The notes beneath the pieces are model-generated. The model saw nothing but the letters and a program-made list of their open reading frames with translations, was not told the DNA's origin and searched no databases. A stretch of 64,000 nucleotides of DNA, from contig JALJCS010000007.1 of assembly GCA_023055355.1 (NCBI GenBank), forward strand, positions 6,188,001-6,252,000, written 5' to 3'. Below are positions 47,891-58,419 of the stretch, piece by piece. This DNA is from Agelaius tricolor (Eukaryota; Chordata; Aves; Passeriformes; Icteridae). The position numbers and the translations under genes are program-made. Each line of letters begins with the position of its first letter. Position 1 is the first letter of the stretch.

Positions 47891-50800
47891 CTGTTGAAAC
47901 AAATGCATGGGTTTCAGCATGTAGGATAGACAACCACCGACTTCAGAAAAATGAGATTCATATTTAGCAACATCCACCAAAGCTGAGGGTTCAATGTGCT
48001 AAATGTTCTGTAAAATGCAGTCCAATATTCTATTTGCTTACAATCCAGGCTACCATTTCAGAAAGGAGAGGTTTTGGGATTGAAGTGATGGCCCTGCTCC
48101 CCATGTTGGGACAGAGTCCTGCCTCACTCTTGTTGTTTCTGTAGGAAGGACATTACTTCTACAAGAGCTGCTGCAGATCCTGGACAAGATCACAACCCTG
48201 CTTTCCCCTGATCTTTTCTGAGGCACCCAGGGTTGCTAACATTGAGGAAGAGGGCACAGACTGAAAACACGCATTGTCCTTGTCCTTGAAAAGTGTGGCT
48301 GTTCCTGCTCTGTCCCTTAGATGTTGGCTCCTGGATAGGGGCTTAGAGCAAGTGCTCAGCTACATTGGCAGACTCAGTCTGGCCCTCAAGATGTCTTTTA
48401 GAGCTTTTTTAGAGTCACACACGTGGGCAAATCCAGCTACACAAGGGTAGCCATGTGACCAGCTACATTTCTGCTTGATCCCAGCAGGATCCTGATCCTT
48501 AATCATCCAGCCAGTGACTCTAAAGCTCTCAGGACTGAATTATGCTCTGATTTCTGCTTCAAACTGTGCTATGATGAGCAAGCTACTGACCCCAGTCCTG
48601 TTTTGTGCCATCTGTCCAGAAGGAGCCTGCAGGGATCAGCTGACAAACCATAGCCCAAACAGACACAAAGTCTGAGTTACTCTCACATCCAGAAATTACT
48701 TCCTGTGAGGCTCAGAATTCACAGAATCACTGGGTTGGAAAAGACCCTCAAGATCATTGAGTCCAAGCCAGCCGCAACAGCTCAGCTGAACCCTGGCACC
48801 CAGTGCCACATCCAGGCTTTGTTAAACACACCCAGGCATGGGGACTCCACCACCTCCCTGGGCAGTCATTCCAGAACTTTCTCACTCTTTCCATAAAAAA
48901 ACCTTTTCCTAATATCCAACCTGTATTTCCCTCAATGCAGCTTGGGACTGTGTCCTCTGGTTCTGTCAGTGCTGCCTGGAGAAAGAGCCCAGCCCCACCT
49001 GACTACAAACACCTTGCAGGAAGTTGTAGAGAGCGATGAGGACCCCCCTGGGTCTCCTTTTCTCCAGGCTAAACACCTCCAGCTTGGAGAAAGACACAGA
49101 CACAGGAAGAAAGGCTCAGACACAGGAAGAGAAAATCATAAAGAACAACATATCCTGGGGCACTACATTTCCTCCCCAAGTTTTTGTTAATGGCAGGATT
49201 TCCTACTGCCAAGGGCAGGTAGCTTAGTCATACTTCATCTCTTCCTGTTGGATTTTGGAAGTGAAAAAGGATTCTTATAATTTGGTCATGCAAATGAAGT
49301 GTCTCATTACCTTTATAGGACACTAGATTAGAGGACCTCCTTCTCCACAGCCAGCAGATTAAACCAGTTAGAAGACCTATCACAAAGACAATGCCAATGA
49401 TGGCAGCTGCTTGAGCACCTCGTCCTTTTTTTTCAGGCTTTTTGTCACTTTCTGTGCCAGCACCACTGATTTTCTTCTGCTGTGTGTCTAGAATAAAATA
49501 GAAAAGGATGTCATAAGGTGTAAATTTTCACATTTCATACCAGGCAAATATTTCACCATGTTTTAGATGCATAAAAAATTCTGAAGGAGTCAAGATTTGT
49601 GCTATTCATATCAGTGTGATTTTGGTGATTCCTTCTGAGTGAGACACATCTCCAACTAATTATGTCTAAATACCAGTTTACTCTTCCCTGTCATCATAAT
49701 GCATCCATTCTTCTTTTTTCCTTTTTCTTCTTTCCCTCCAGCTTTGAGAGACTGTATGTTTGGGCTTGTATCTAGACTCAGCTGAAAATAAATCTATATA
49801 GAATCTATAAAGCAAATCTGATAGTATTCAGAAAAATGGGTGAAAATCTGCTTCCCTGAAGTTAGTGAAGAATCTTCACTCAATGCTGCAAACTGAAGGT
49901 TTCAAATCACATCTCTGACTCTTTCAAGTGTGATTGAGAGACTTAAAAAAACCCCACAAAAATATTAATATGAAGATCTTTTTCCTCAGAAGACAACATG
50001 ACAATACCATTAGGAAACTAATGATGAGGTTACTTAATTTTCCTTTAATTTGGGATGACAGCATGGTGTATTATCACATAAACACTCTATTGTGCAACTT
50101 CTGCTCATGTGTTCAATTTTTGCTCCTGGAAATAGTTTATATTGTTTGCCTGCATGCATGGGATTAGTGTTTGGGGCGTTCAGGTAAATTAGCTGTGGGT
50201 ATCCAGCTACAGTTATGGAAATAGTCCAAGCTCCTTGCACCAGGGTGCAGAGACCTGTGAGAGAAAAGTGTGGCTGGAGGCAGGACCAGGAACAGCAGTG
50301 AGATCAAACAGCCACCTCCAGATCAGCCTTCCACTCCAGACAGATTCTCTACACAGCTTTTTGGAAATAATGAACTCTGGCAGTGACACTGAAACTATAA
50401 CTTCTTAATACCTTTTTTTAAAAATAGCTTTCTGGTTTTGTGAAGAGTTGAATGACTAAATACTTGCTTTTGCTATTAATCATCACATCAGCAATAAATA
50501 GCACATTACACTTGTGCTATAAAGTACATTGTTCTGTTGAGCTCATATTGCCCATTTGCTGCAGACCTGGTTTAAGTTGTGCACTTTATTAGTTTTGGAG
50601 AAAATGGAAATTGAACTTTGGAACTCGGCAGAGTAAAAAGCAAATGTTAGTGTTGCAAGGCCATTGTGTAGGGGGTCAGAAATCATGGATCTGCTGGATG
50701 GTGGCCCCTAAAAAACAACCTGACTCCCCAAACCATCATGTTCCTGAGGAACTAAAAGGTTAAGCTCAGCAACTGCCTCAGATCCAAGAGCTTCTCAGTG

Positions 50801-53800
50801 CTGTTGTCACAACACACTTGGTGGGTTATTTGCTTCAGTGTGGATGATTTAAACATCAGGTCCATGGCTAAGCACAAGTGGAGCTTGAAACAAGGCCCAA
50901 GATCTTCTCAGAACATTTTGGAACCACTGAATTAATGCATAGCCCTCATTAATGTGCATCTACAGACAGAGACATGCTGGTTGACATTCCTGCTACCTAG
51001 AAAACAGAGGCAGCATGAGGGAACTTACAGTTGGCTGACAGATTTTCCTGCAGCATCTCATTTTCTATGGAGCACTCTATTTGCATGTTAGAAGTGGCTG
51101 TCACCTTCAGTGTGCTGAAAACACTGAAGGTGCCGTCGTCGTGGGATATGATCTCAGTTTGTGAGGGATGCAGGCGACTGTTGTTCACTTTATTGATCCA
51201 GTAAACGTTGGGCTTTGGGTATCCATTGCCAGACCTGCAGTAAAAGGTCACCTCCTCTCCAGTGCTGTCACTGTTTCTTATTGGTCCACTGAGTATTGGT
51301 TTGCTGTAACTCGCTGGAGAGCAAGGAGAAAAAGAAATAGTTGTGGATGTTTTGAAACGTACTGGAAAGGCAAAATTTTGGGATGGATTCTGAACAAACT
51401 GCTGGATTTCACACCACCCTCATGACTTGAAAGAGAAGTGCCTGCAGGTTTGGTCTGTAAATCACAGAGCTGAGAGAATCTCTGAGAGGGCAGAAAGCTA
51501 AAGCCAAACCCAAAGGAAGAAAGGACCAACTTCAGCTGCTATCACCCAGTCACATGCAAGAGCTCTCATACCCATGAAAAACAAGAAGAAAAGAAACAGA
51601 CACTGGATAAACAGTTTTTACATTCATTTTCCAAGGTTTACGTTCCCTGTCTTACATTAAGCAGAGAAGACTTCATTTCAGCAAAGAGCAGAAGTCTGTT
51701 TCAAAATTAAAGTTGTGCTTAAATATAGTATTGAAATAGCACAAATTTGAAAAGTAGAAATGAGAATTTGGGCAAAGTGACACAAGTTCTTACCTGCTAA
51801 GCTGAGAACCACTTCTGCCTGGTGAATCACTTTGGGAAGTTCAGTTTTCTCCTGCACTATGCATTTGTATGTATGTTCATCACTCTGGCTGACATTTAGC
51901 AATAGCAGAGAAAAATCACCATTTTCCAACCTATCCCAGAATAATTGAGTTCTGTCTTTAAAGTGAATACATTGATTACTGTTATCATCTTGGCCAGAGA
52001 TCAGTGCATGTACAACTGGACACTTTTCTTGATAGGAATCATCAGCTATTTGCCAATATACCCGTAGATTTTTTAATTGCAAGGGTTTCTTTTCGTTATA
52101 AATGCAACTTAGTGTGACGTTGTCTCCAAGTTTACTGATGATGTTCTTCTTCTCTAGTGCAGTAACTACAAGATTAAAAGAGAGAGAAAAAAGGGAGATT
52201 ATGTGGGGGAAAAAGTAATTATTTTCGAGTACATTACACCACATATAAACTCTGGTATTAGTTTTATAGCAGGTAGGTGAGTATGCTCTCTTCATAGTCA
52301 TTCCTATCTCCCAAATTTCCAGTGGCTAATTCTCATCATGTCTGTTTGTCTGTGCATTGTCCAAAGGGACCTTTTCTTTGAAAGCAGTGTTAATCATTCC
52401 TAGCCCCATGGATACCCACATTTCACTTTGCACACTGACTGCAGACACATATTCAGGTCCTAATGCTTCAATAATCACTTTTTTTTTTTAATTAAGAAAA
52501 ATGCCAAATAACTCCACTTAGATCACAAGAAGTGGAAACACTGATAAGAAGGAGTGCTGCCATTATTTTGAGACCCAAAAAATTAAGAAGGGGGTTAAAA
52601 GAAGCACTTCTCAAAGCCGGCATGACAAAGCAACCACATTTTACTGCTACTGTCAGTGACACCCTCTGAACAAATACACTCAGCTGGCAAACCAGCACAT
52701 CCAGATACCTCCAGTGGCACAATCATTAGACATTTACATCTTGAGGGTCACTTGAGGTAAAGTCAGAACTTCATCTGGCTTTCAGAGCACTTTTCCTGCC
52801 TTTTGGACATGAGAAAGGCAGCCTCTGCTCCATGTGAGCAAGGCAAAGGCACAAGGTGATGACAGCTGATGCAGAAAGCTCAGCTCAGTGACTCCCATAG
52901 GGCTGGGCAGCTCTGCCCACGGCCTCCCTGCTGGATCCCTGCCCTCCAGACCAGCAGCCAAAACCTCACTGGTGCAACTGCTTGGTGGCACCAAAGCAGT
53001 GTTTGTGTTGTGGGTGCCAGGCAAGAGGGGCCAGGCATGGGGCTGGACGGGAGAGATTACAGCTGGGGGAAGGGATTACCTGGGTGGATGGCTGAGGGGG
53101 AGGAAGATGACAGGAGTGGAGGTTGGGAAATGCAGAAACAGCATGTGGTGAGGGGGGAGGGAGGTGTCAATGCTAAAAGGGAACCTGTCTTTGTGAGGGT
53201 GCACTGGACTCAGAAACAGCTCATCTACACATCTGAGTTGGGCACCCTGGTCTAAAACTACCACTGAGGCAGGCACAGTGCTTGCAGGGAGAAAGGCAGG
53301 ATGTTTACCAGGTACTAGGACTGAAGTAACAGGCTTGAAATGCAACACAATTGCTTGGTTCAGATTTTGGGAAACCCGTTGGAATAGCAGGAAAAGTAAT
53401 GCCCTGGCAATGATGGGTGCAACTTCATGACTGGACAGAGACAGGCCAGCCAACATCTGTTGGGACTGAATCTGGTACAGATTGTCCTGAAATTGGGGCC
53501 AGGGAGTTTCCTTGGTGACTTTGTTGAGGTCCTTCTCAGTGATTAAGCAAGAACAGAGGAGAGAACTCTAAAAACATTTTAATATCACCAGATGGTGTGA
53601 TTTAATTCTACCTTTGTTTTGCAAGGGATATTTTAGAACCATAGTAAAAGTAAAATGACTAATAGTAGGAGTAAATTTACTACTAATAAGTAGTAGTAAA
53701 ATTACTAGCATTGGCTACTTGATACCGTGACATATAATTCTACTCTTGAGTATACAGGCATGTTAGATCTGCTTATCAGCAGCTCTTATTACTCCACTTC

Positions 53801-56800
53801 TAAGGCCTTTTGTTGACAGAGGTAAGTACACAGGGAAGTCTCTGAAGCAAGGAAAGCAATCTAAGCAAGAGCATCCATAAGGTCCCTTGCTGCTCTCTGC
53901 AATGAAACAGAAATTGATTTTATCTTCTTTCCCTGATGCATGTCAGAGAAACATTAACATCTCTGTATTTTCTACAAGATACTGAAGAACTCCTTCTTCA
54001 GTAGGAGTTCTTCAGTATCTTGTAGAAAATACAGAGATGTTAATATCGTATATTTTACATCCACCTTGTGCAATTGGCCAAACACCTTAAAGAGAGGACA
54101 GTTTAATTTTTACTGAGTTTTTATGAACTTACCAGCTTTCAGGATAAGAAGAAGCAGTAACAGAAATCTGTACCTAAAACAAAAAGCAAACGAGTGTTAC
54201 AACTGACTTTGCATCTCTGTTGTTTAAATAAGCAATAACCCCAATTCTGATTGTTTTAATATAGTGGCAGAAGTAGGTAAATTAGGTACTGCTCCCATGT
54301 AATGCCCCATTAAGTATTTGCATTTTTGACAGCTGCAAAGCTTCTGTTTATACAACTCAGCAGTGGTTTGGTGGCCAAGGCCACGAATAGCAGCAAAATG
54401 CACTAATATTGGAATCAGGGCAGAGGGCATGAAGCTGGTGTTGGGCCTGTCTTCTCTTCTGAAAGAATTGATTGGCTTGCTGGACAAACAGGTTCTAGAG
54501 GCTATCTGGGTCACTGGGAGGGACAGTGGCTGCACAGGTCAAAACCCTATAAAAGTTTTCCAATCTTTTGCTGAAAGTCCAGGAGTCATTTTGTCTGGTT
54601 AAAGGAAAACAGCAGCTGACCATGCTGCCCACCTGGTTGTGCACTGAGTAAAAATGTGTAAACAGGAAACCTGCTGATAGTGGAGAGCTGTGCAAAGGTT
54701 TTTGCTGGGAGGAATTTGGTGTGTTTGATTACTCGGGAGGGGCAAATCTGTGCAGGAGTTTCTCCAGAGGAAAGGAGGCCATAGGAAACCCAGTTTAACC
54801 CATCTATAAAGTCCAAGTGATTTAACTCTCATCCCACAGGGGTTTAAGATAAATGGACAGCACTTCCCTGTGAGTTACTTTAAAATAGCCTTTCACCACC
54901 ACACCTAGTTACACATTGTGCTCTCCTTCTTCCAGATTGCTGTAGGAAGGGGAAGAAATGAGAACTGTGTGGCTGAGCTGGCCACCTTGATATTACTCAG
55001 GTACAATAAGGTTGCAAAGCTGAGCTGACAGGCAGAGGAACAGGAGCTCTGGCCTGTCACCAGTGTACCCAGCTCTCCTTTGCAAGCAGGACTGAGAGGC
55101 CACACTACCCAGGTTCAGCTGGTTCCCTTCCCCCAGAGTTCTCAGGATGCCTTAAGTTTTAGCTTTTCATATTTTCCAGATTCTGTACTGCATTAGTATA
55201 GAACTCTGAACTTAATAGAAAGTGTTAGCAAGTTCTCTTCACAGTTCAATTAGATAAAACAATCCTTTTCCAGCCCCAGAACCAAGGACACTGTTGCAGC
55301 TTTGGGCCCAAAAAGTGTAACAGGGAATTGAGGAGAGCAATCTGGGAGGATGGGACTGCATAACCTGGAGCTGTAATTGGACAATTAACCCCAATATGGA
55401 AATGGACCAAAACTTATAGAAGTGTGAAAGGTGTGAGACCCAGGAACCCATCCTGGGTGTAGCCTCAGCCAGGCTCTTGTACTGCCCAAGGTGCATCCTG
55501 TGAAGGCCTTTTTGATAAATCCCTGCTTTATTCCTTTAATGCTGTCAATCCTCTGTTCCAGGCAGCCTCTCAAGACATCACCCAGCCCTCAGCCAGGCCC
55601 AGCACTGAGCCCTGAGCTGAGGCAAAGGGACTGAGGGATACCTGCTCCCAGCAGGCCATTTCTGCCCAGGATGGAGCTCCAGATTCCCCCACCCGGGCTG
55701 GTCACTGCCTTCCCTCCAAACCAACCCTGCCCTGTCTGGCCCTCCTCCCTCCAAGCCCTGACCTAAACTCACCCCCCAGCAGCCATTCCTCACTTTACAA
55801 AATCCCCTCTCTTCCAGGCTTCCTGCCCTTTCCCCACAGCTCCTTTGTCCAGCCAAGCACAGGAATTCACACATCCCTTCCCAGGCTCAGCTTTGCTCCT
55901 GCCCAGCTTTGCTCCCACCACCTGCCAGGGCACAGCCTGGGGCTCCTCTGCTGCAGAGGAGTGTCTCCAATTCCCACCTGTCCACCAGGAAAATTATCAT
56001 CTTCCCAAACATATTCACCTTCCCATGCAGAGAACATTCCTGACACAAAATCTACATCTACTCAAAGCCCCATTTCCAGAGACTGAGGTAGAGAAATTTT
56101 AGGGGAGAATCAATCTGAATTGTATTATTTTTTGTATAAAGAATACACTTAATTTTATTTTTCTGTGTCCTTTGAAATTATTTGATAGATGAGGCTTGAA
56201 AAGTTTAAGTGTATACCCAGTGTGGAAAATTTCTGCTCTGTTACTTCAGCAAATCTGCAATCAGTCTCAAAGGAAGTCTCCCAGGGAAGCACACCTAAAC
56301 ATTCTGTACTATTATTTATCTTCTACTACTTCTCTTACATTAAGTAGTTTATTAACCAATATCAAAGATGTAAAACATACAGCTCTACAAAACAGAACAG
56401 CAATAGATTTTTTTTTACTAATGCATAAACCTAAGTGTAAAGATTTTGACAGTGGCCTTTACACGTGCATTTGCATTTTATTTCTGTTGTATTTTTTACA
56501 CTGTTCAGGAGTCATCACTTTTGTGACAGGCTTGTAGATGTTTGTCTTGACAAGCTCAGCTCATGTAGTCATCAATCTTTCTTAATCCCATGCCTGTGTT
56601 TGGTTTATTATTCCCAACCCAAGTTAGAAACTGTGGATATAGCAACTCATTTGAATAGAATGAAAACAATAACTGATTAATACTTAAGAGACTCTCTAGG
56701 GAATTTCCCATGGTAGGAATTTGCTAATGCCAGCAGACATTTAGATATTCAGCCAGAACTAATTCTCATATGTATGTATACAAAGCAGATCTTGATTTCT

Positions 56801-57815
56801 TATTTTAATAAATGATGCCACAGTCAAGGTTAGACAGATCCAGAGATGCCTCCTCCTCCTTCCTGAAGGAAGTTGCAGCTGTGGTTTTGAGCGGGTGGTG
56901 TCCACCCACGATGTTCCCCTGGAATGGCTTTAGTTCCAAGCTTCAGTTGGAAAAAGGGAGAAATGCTCTGCCTGCAGAGAAACCTCTACATTCACTCAGC
57001 TCCTGTGTCCATCACTAGCAGTGAGCTCAGTTAAGTGCTGGCATAGTTGCACTACCTTCTTTGCGTCTTAGTCTCCTAATTTAAAAAAAATATATATATA
57101 AACTTTTTTACTTTTTCAATTCTTTCCCACACCTTCCTCTTCTGCAAGTGTTTTAAAATGCCGTGTGAAACAGGAGAAAGTTGCGCTTCTCCTTTCATGG
57201 GTGAGACGATTTTCCTACCAGCACCTCAGCTTCTCCAACACTACTTATCTTAATGCCACGGGATGCTGCTGCCATGGCATGCTCTAGCCAGGCAAGAGAC
57301 ATCCTGACGCTTGCAGTAACAACTTTGGGGGCTTTGCTGCACTGCTGAGACCCACTTTGTCCCCCAGCCTTGTGGTGACACGTTTTTTCCCGATCAGCAG
57401 GTGCCCTAAGCGTGTCACCTGCGGAGCTTTTCTAACACCTGCTGCAAGGCAGCGCCACCCGGGGCAATAAACCCCAGCGAGTCACGTCCCATCGCAACCC
57501 TTCAGCTGAAAATATCCATAAAAGGCGTTGATTGCCTGGAGCCCTTCATGGCTGCTATGACAGGGGACCCCTGCCCGGGCTGACGGGGAGCTCTGCCAAC
57601 CCCCGGCTCCGGGAGCGCTGCCGCCTGTCCCGGCTCCGTGGATCTCCCTGAGCGCATTTTAGCAGCCCAGCCCCCGCCAGCGCTTTCCCTGCCCGCCGCA
57701 GCAGCAAAACTCACGCTTCCCAAGGGCGATGCGCATCCCTGCCCGGGAAGCGCACAGGGAGCGGCAGCAGTGACCCTTCCCCACGGCCGCCATTCACTCA
57801 CCCCCGCGGCTTCAT
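47855..57815 (-). CDS. ICOSLG: ICOS ligand (B7-H2), six coding exons, 3' end not resolved
   Basis: Type I membrane costimulatory ligand that binds ICOS on T cells. Joining the exons at 57802-57815, 54133-54173, 51794-52165, 51029-51313, 49311-49487 and 47855-47890 gives one open frame of 308 residues, close to the 302 of human ICOSLG from memory. Order: signal peptide (1 to about 21), IgV (C39-C120 pair, W56), IgC (C168-C223, W181), charged stalk (about 240-262), transmembrane helix (about 263-285), stop-transfer arginines 286-288 and a short tail. The IgC segment NGYPKPNVYWINKVNNS is nearly the human NGYPRPNVYWINKTDNS, which settles the family. All introns are GT-AG; after the first, every junction is phase 1. 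N-glycosylation sequons are at N34, N109, N186/N187 and N233. A CpG island covers the 5' end. The final exon with the stop codon was not identified. Confidence 0.95.
48717..49092 (-). mobile_element. CR1 LINE 3' fragment in an ICOSLG intron
   Basis: Reverse-oriented CR1 between the transmembrane and cytoplasmic exons. It runs from CACAGAATCACTGGGTTGGA through CTCCACCACCTCCCTGGGCA to CTCCAGGCTAAACACCTCCA. Confidence 0.92.
49311..49487 (-). CDS. ICOSLG: ICOSLG coding exon 5 (stalk and transmembrane helix)
   Basis: A 177-nt phase 1-1 exon, residues 238-296. It reads a lysine-rich stalk (TQQKKISGAGTESDKKPEKK), then a helix of about 22 hydrophobic residues (AAAIIGIVFVIGLLTGLICW), then the stop-transfer cluster RRR and the start of the cytoplasmic tail. 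The acceptor is TTTTATTCTAG and the donor AAAG|GTAATG. Phase and position agree with the transmembrane exon of other B7 genes. Confidence 0.9.
51029..51313 (-). CDS. ICOSLG: ICOSLG coding exon 4 (IgC domain)
   Basis: A 285-nt phase 1-1 exon, residues 143-237, the membrane-proximal C-set domain. The B-strand cysteine is C168 (VTFYC), the tryptophan W181 (NVYWINK), and the F-strand cysteine C223 (MQIEC). The stretch around NGYPKPNVYWINK and the end (IEN..LQENLS) match the human protein closely (IENVLLQQNLT). The acceptor is TTGCTCTCCAG and the donor AACT|GTAAG. Sequons are at N186/N187 and N233. Confidence 0.95.
51794..52165 (-). CDS. ICOSLG: ICOSLG coding exon 3 (IgV domain)
   Basis: A 372-nt phase 1-1 exon, residues 19-142, forming the membrane-distal V-set domain that carries the ICOS-binding face in this family. 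Visible landmarks are the B-strand cysteine C39 (VTLSC), the core tryptophan W56 (RVYWQ), and D114-x-x-x-Y118-x-C120 (SDEHTYKC). The acceptor is TTAATCTTGTAG and the donor GCAG|GTAAG. Sequons are at N34 and N109. Two further cysteines, C67 and C84, lie in the middle of the domain; I do not recall counterparts in human ICOSLG. Confidence 0.95.
53953..54044. repeat. Perfect inverted repeat, 42-bp arms, 8-nt loop
   Basis: The left arm (53953-53994) begins ATTAACATCTCTG; the right arm (54003-54044) is its exact reverse complement. The spacer TCTTCAGT is at 53995-54002. It lies in the ICOSLG intron just downstream of the leader-exon donor, so ICOSLG pre-mRNA would carry a fully paired 42-bp stem. 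Confidence 0.95.
54133..54173 (-). CDS. ICOSLG: ICOSLG coding exon 2 (signal-peptide core)
   Basis: A 41-nt exon between a T-rich acceptor (TTTTGTTTTAG) and a strong donor (CTG|GTAAGT). It reads YRFLLLLLLILKA and ends with one base of a valine codon completed by the IgV exon. This is the hydrophobic core of the signal peptide; cleavage is likely near residue 21, just before LEKK. The intron that follows carries a long perfect inverted repeat about 90 nt downstream of this donor. Confidence 0.88.
55223..55580 (+). mobile_element. Probable LTR in ICOSLG intron 1
   Basis: Starts TGTTAGCAAGTTCTCTTC, ends CCTCTCAAGACATCA, and contains GATAAATCCCTGCTTTATTCC near 55515. It resembles a passerine ERV LTR. 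No matching target-site duplication was found, so the ends are approximate. The GC-rich 400 bp that follows could be residual internal sequence or unrelated intron. Confidence 0.55.
57802..57815 (-). CDS. ICOSLG: ICOSLG coding exon 1 (start codon, 14 nt of coding)
   Basis: On the minus strand the start ATG is at 57815-57813. It encodes M-K-P-R plus two bases of a glycine codon, then meets a strong donor (GG|GTGAGTG). The leader exon at 54173 supplies the third base, giving MKPRGYRFLLLLLL, a classic signal peptide with a basic n-region. This ATG was chosen because it sits in the CpG island, is followed directly by a donor in the right phase, and makes the leader exon read as a signal sequence. 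The 5' UTR runs upstream into the GC-rich pentanucleotide array. The transcription start itself cannot be placed from sequence alone. Confidence 0.82.
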
Positions 57816-57827
57816 CGTGCCGGGCCA

Positions 57828-57950
57828 GCCGTACTGAGCTAAGCCGAGCCGTGCCGTGCTGAGCCGAGCCGAGCCGAGCCGAGCCGTGCCGTGCTGAGCT
57901 GAGCTGAGCTAAGCCAAGCCGTGCCGTGCCGAGCCGTGCCGAGCCGAGCA
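57828..57950. repeat. GAGCC/GTGCC pentanucleotide array in the ICOSLG 5' region
   Basis: About 24 pentamers alternating GAGCC, GTGCC, GAGCT and AAGCC, starting 13 bp upstream of the start codon. If transcription starts within or above it, the array is part of the 5' UTR. Confidence 0.85.
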
Positions 57951-58001
57951 CCAGCTGCCCGCCTCGGGCCGTTCCCTTTCTCCTCCCACGCCTCCTCCGC
58001 C

Positions 58002-58011
58002 GGGGATTTCC
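58002..58011 (+). promoter_or_regulatory. kappaB-consensus site
   Basis: GGGGATTTCC fits the NF-kappaB consensus GGGRNNYYCC at every position and lies about 187 bp upstream of the ICOSLG start codon. Function is inferred from the match and from known NF-kappaB control of mammalian ICOSLG. Confidence 0.45.
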
Positions 58012-58033
58012 GCCTTCAGAGCCGGTGAGCGGG

Positions 58034-58228
58034 ACCCGGCACAAACCGGCCCGACCGTGAGGGGGCTCGGGGACCCGGCACAACCCGGCCCGACCGTGAG
58101 GGGGCTCGGGGACCCGGCACAACCCGGCCCGGCCGTGAGGGGGCTCGGGGACCCGGCACAGCCCGGCCCGGCCGTGAGGGGGCTCGGGGACCCGGCACAG
58201 CCCGGCCCGGCCGTGAGGGGGCTCGGGG
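58034..58228. repeat. 39-bp tandem repeat, five copies
   Basis: Five contiguous 39-bp units starting at 58034, 58073, 58112, 58151 and 58190, each with ACCCGGCACA and GTGAGGGGGCTCGGGG. Units differ at only a few positions. Because 39 is divisible by three, the array stays open in several frames and creates long false ORFs on both strands. Confidence 0.95.
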
Positions 58229-58419
58229 GCCCGCCTGTCCCCAGTGAGCCCTTTCCAGAGCCTCGTCGGGGCCTCTGGATGGGGGATCCCGGCTCCTGCA
58301 AATCCATGTGCCGTGAGGGAAGGACGACGGTCCCCGTCAGGCGGGACCCCCCTCACGCTGCTGAGGAGCCGGGGCTGGGCGGCTTTGGCCATAGCGCGTT
58401 GTGGAAGACACAACGGCGT

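Larger units (their letters stand above)
57816..58230 (-). promoter_or_regulatory. ICOSLG: ICOSLG promoter and 5' UTR within a CpG island
   Basis: Very GC- and CpG-rich DNA immediately upstream of the ICOSLG start codon, in contrast to the AT-rich surroundings. It contains a pentanucleotide array (57828-57950), a perfect kappaB-consensus site GGGGATTTCC (58002-58011) and a 39-bp tandem array (58034-58228). No clear TATA box was seen, so it resembles a TATA-less CpG-island promoter. Mammalian ICOSLG is induced by inflammatory signals through NF-kappaB, which fits the kappaB site; activity here is inferred. Confidence 0.65.
57560..58395. other. CpG island, proximal block
   Basis: Dense CpG dinucleotides over roughly 0.8 kb, covering ICOSLG exon 1 and its upstream region. 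It stops abruptly where LTR H2 begins at 58420 and GC-rich DNA resumes at 59069 beyond the LTR. A 303-codon minus-strand open frame across this block is a by-product of base composition and in-frame repeats, not a credible gene. Confidence 0.85.

Noticed and set aside
57502..58413. 303-codon minus-strand open frame across the CpG island
   Set aside because: It runs in a different frame from the true ICOSLG start exon and consists of in-frame 39-bp and 5-bp repeats; high GC removes stop codons.
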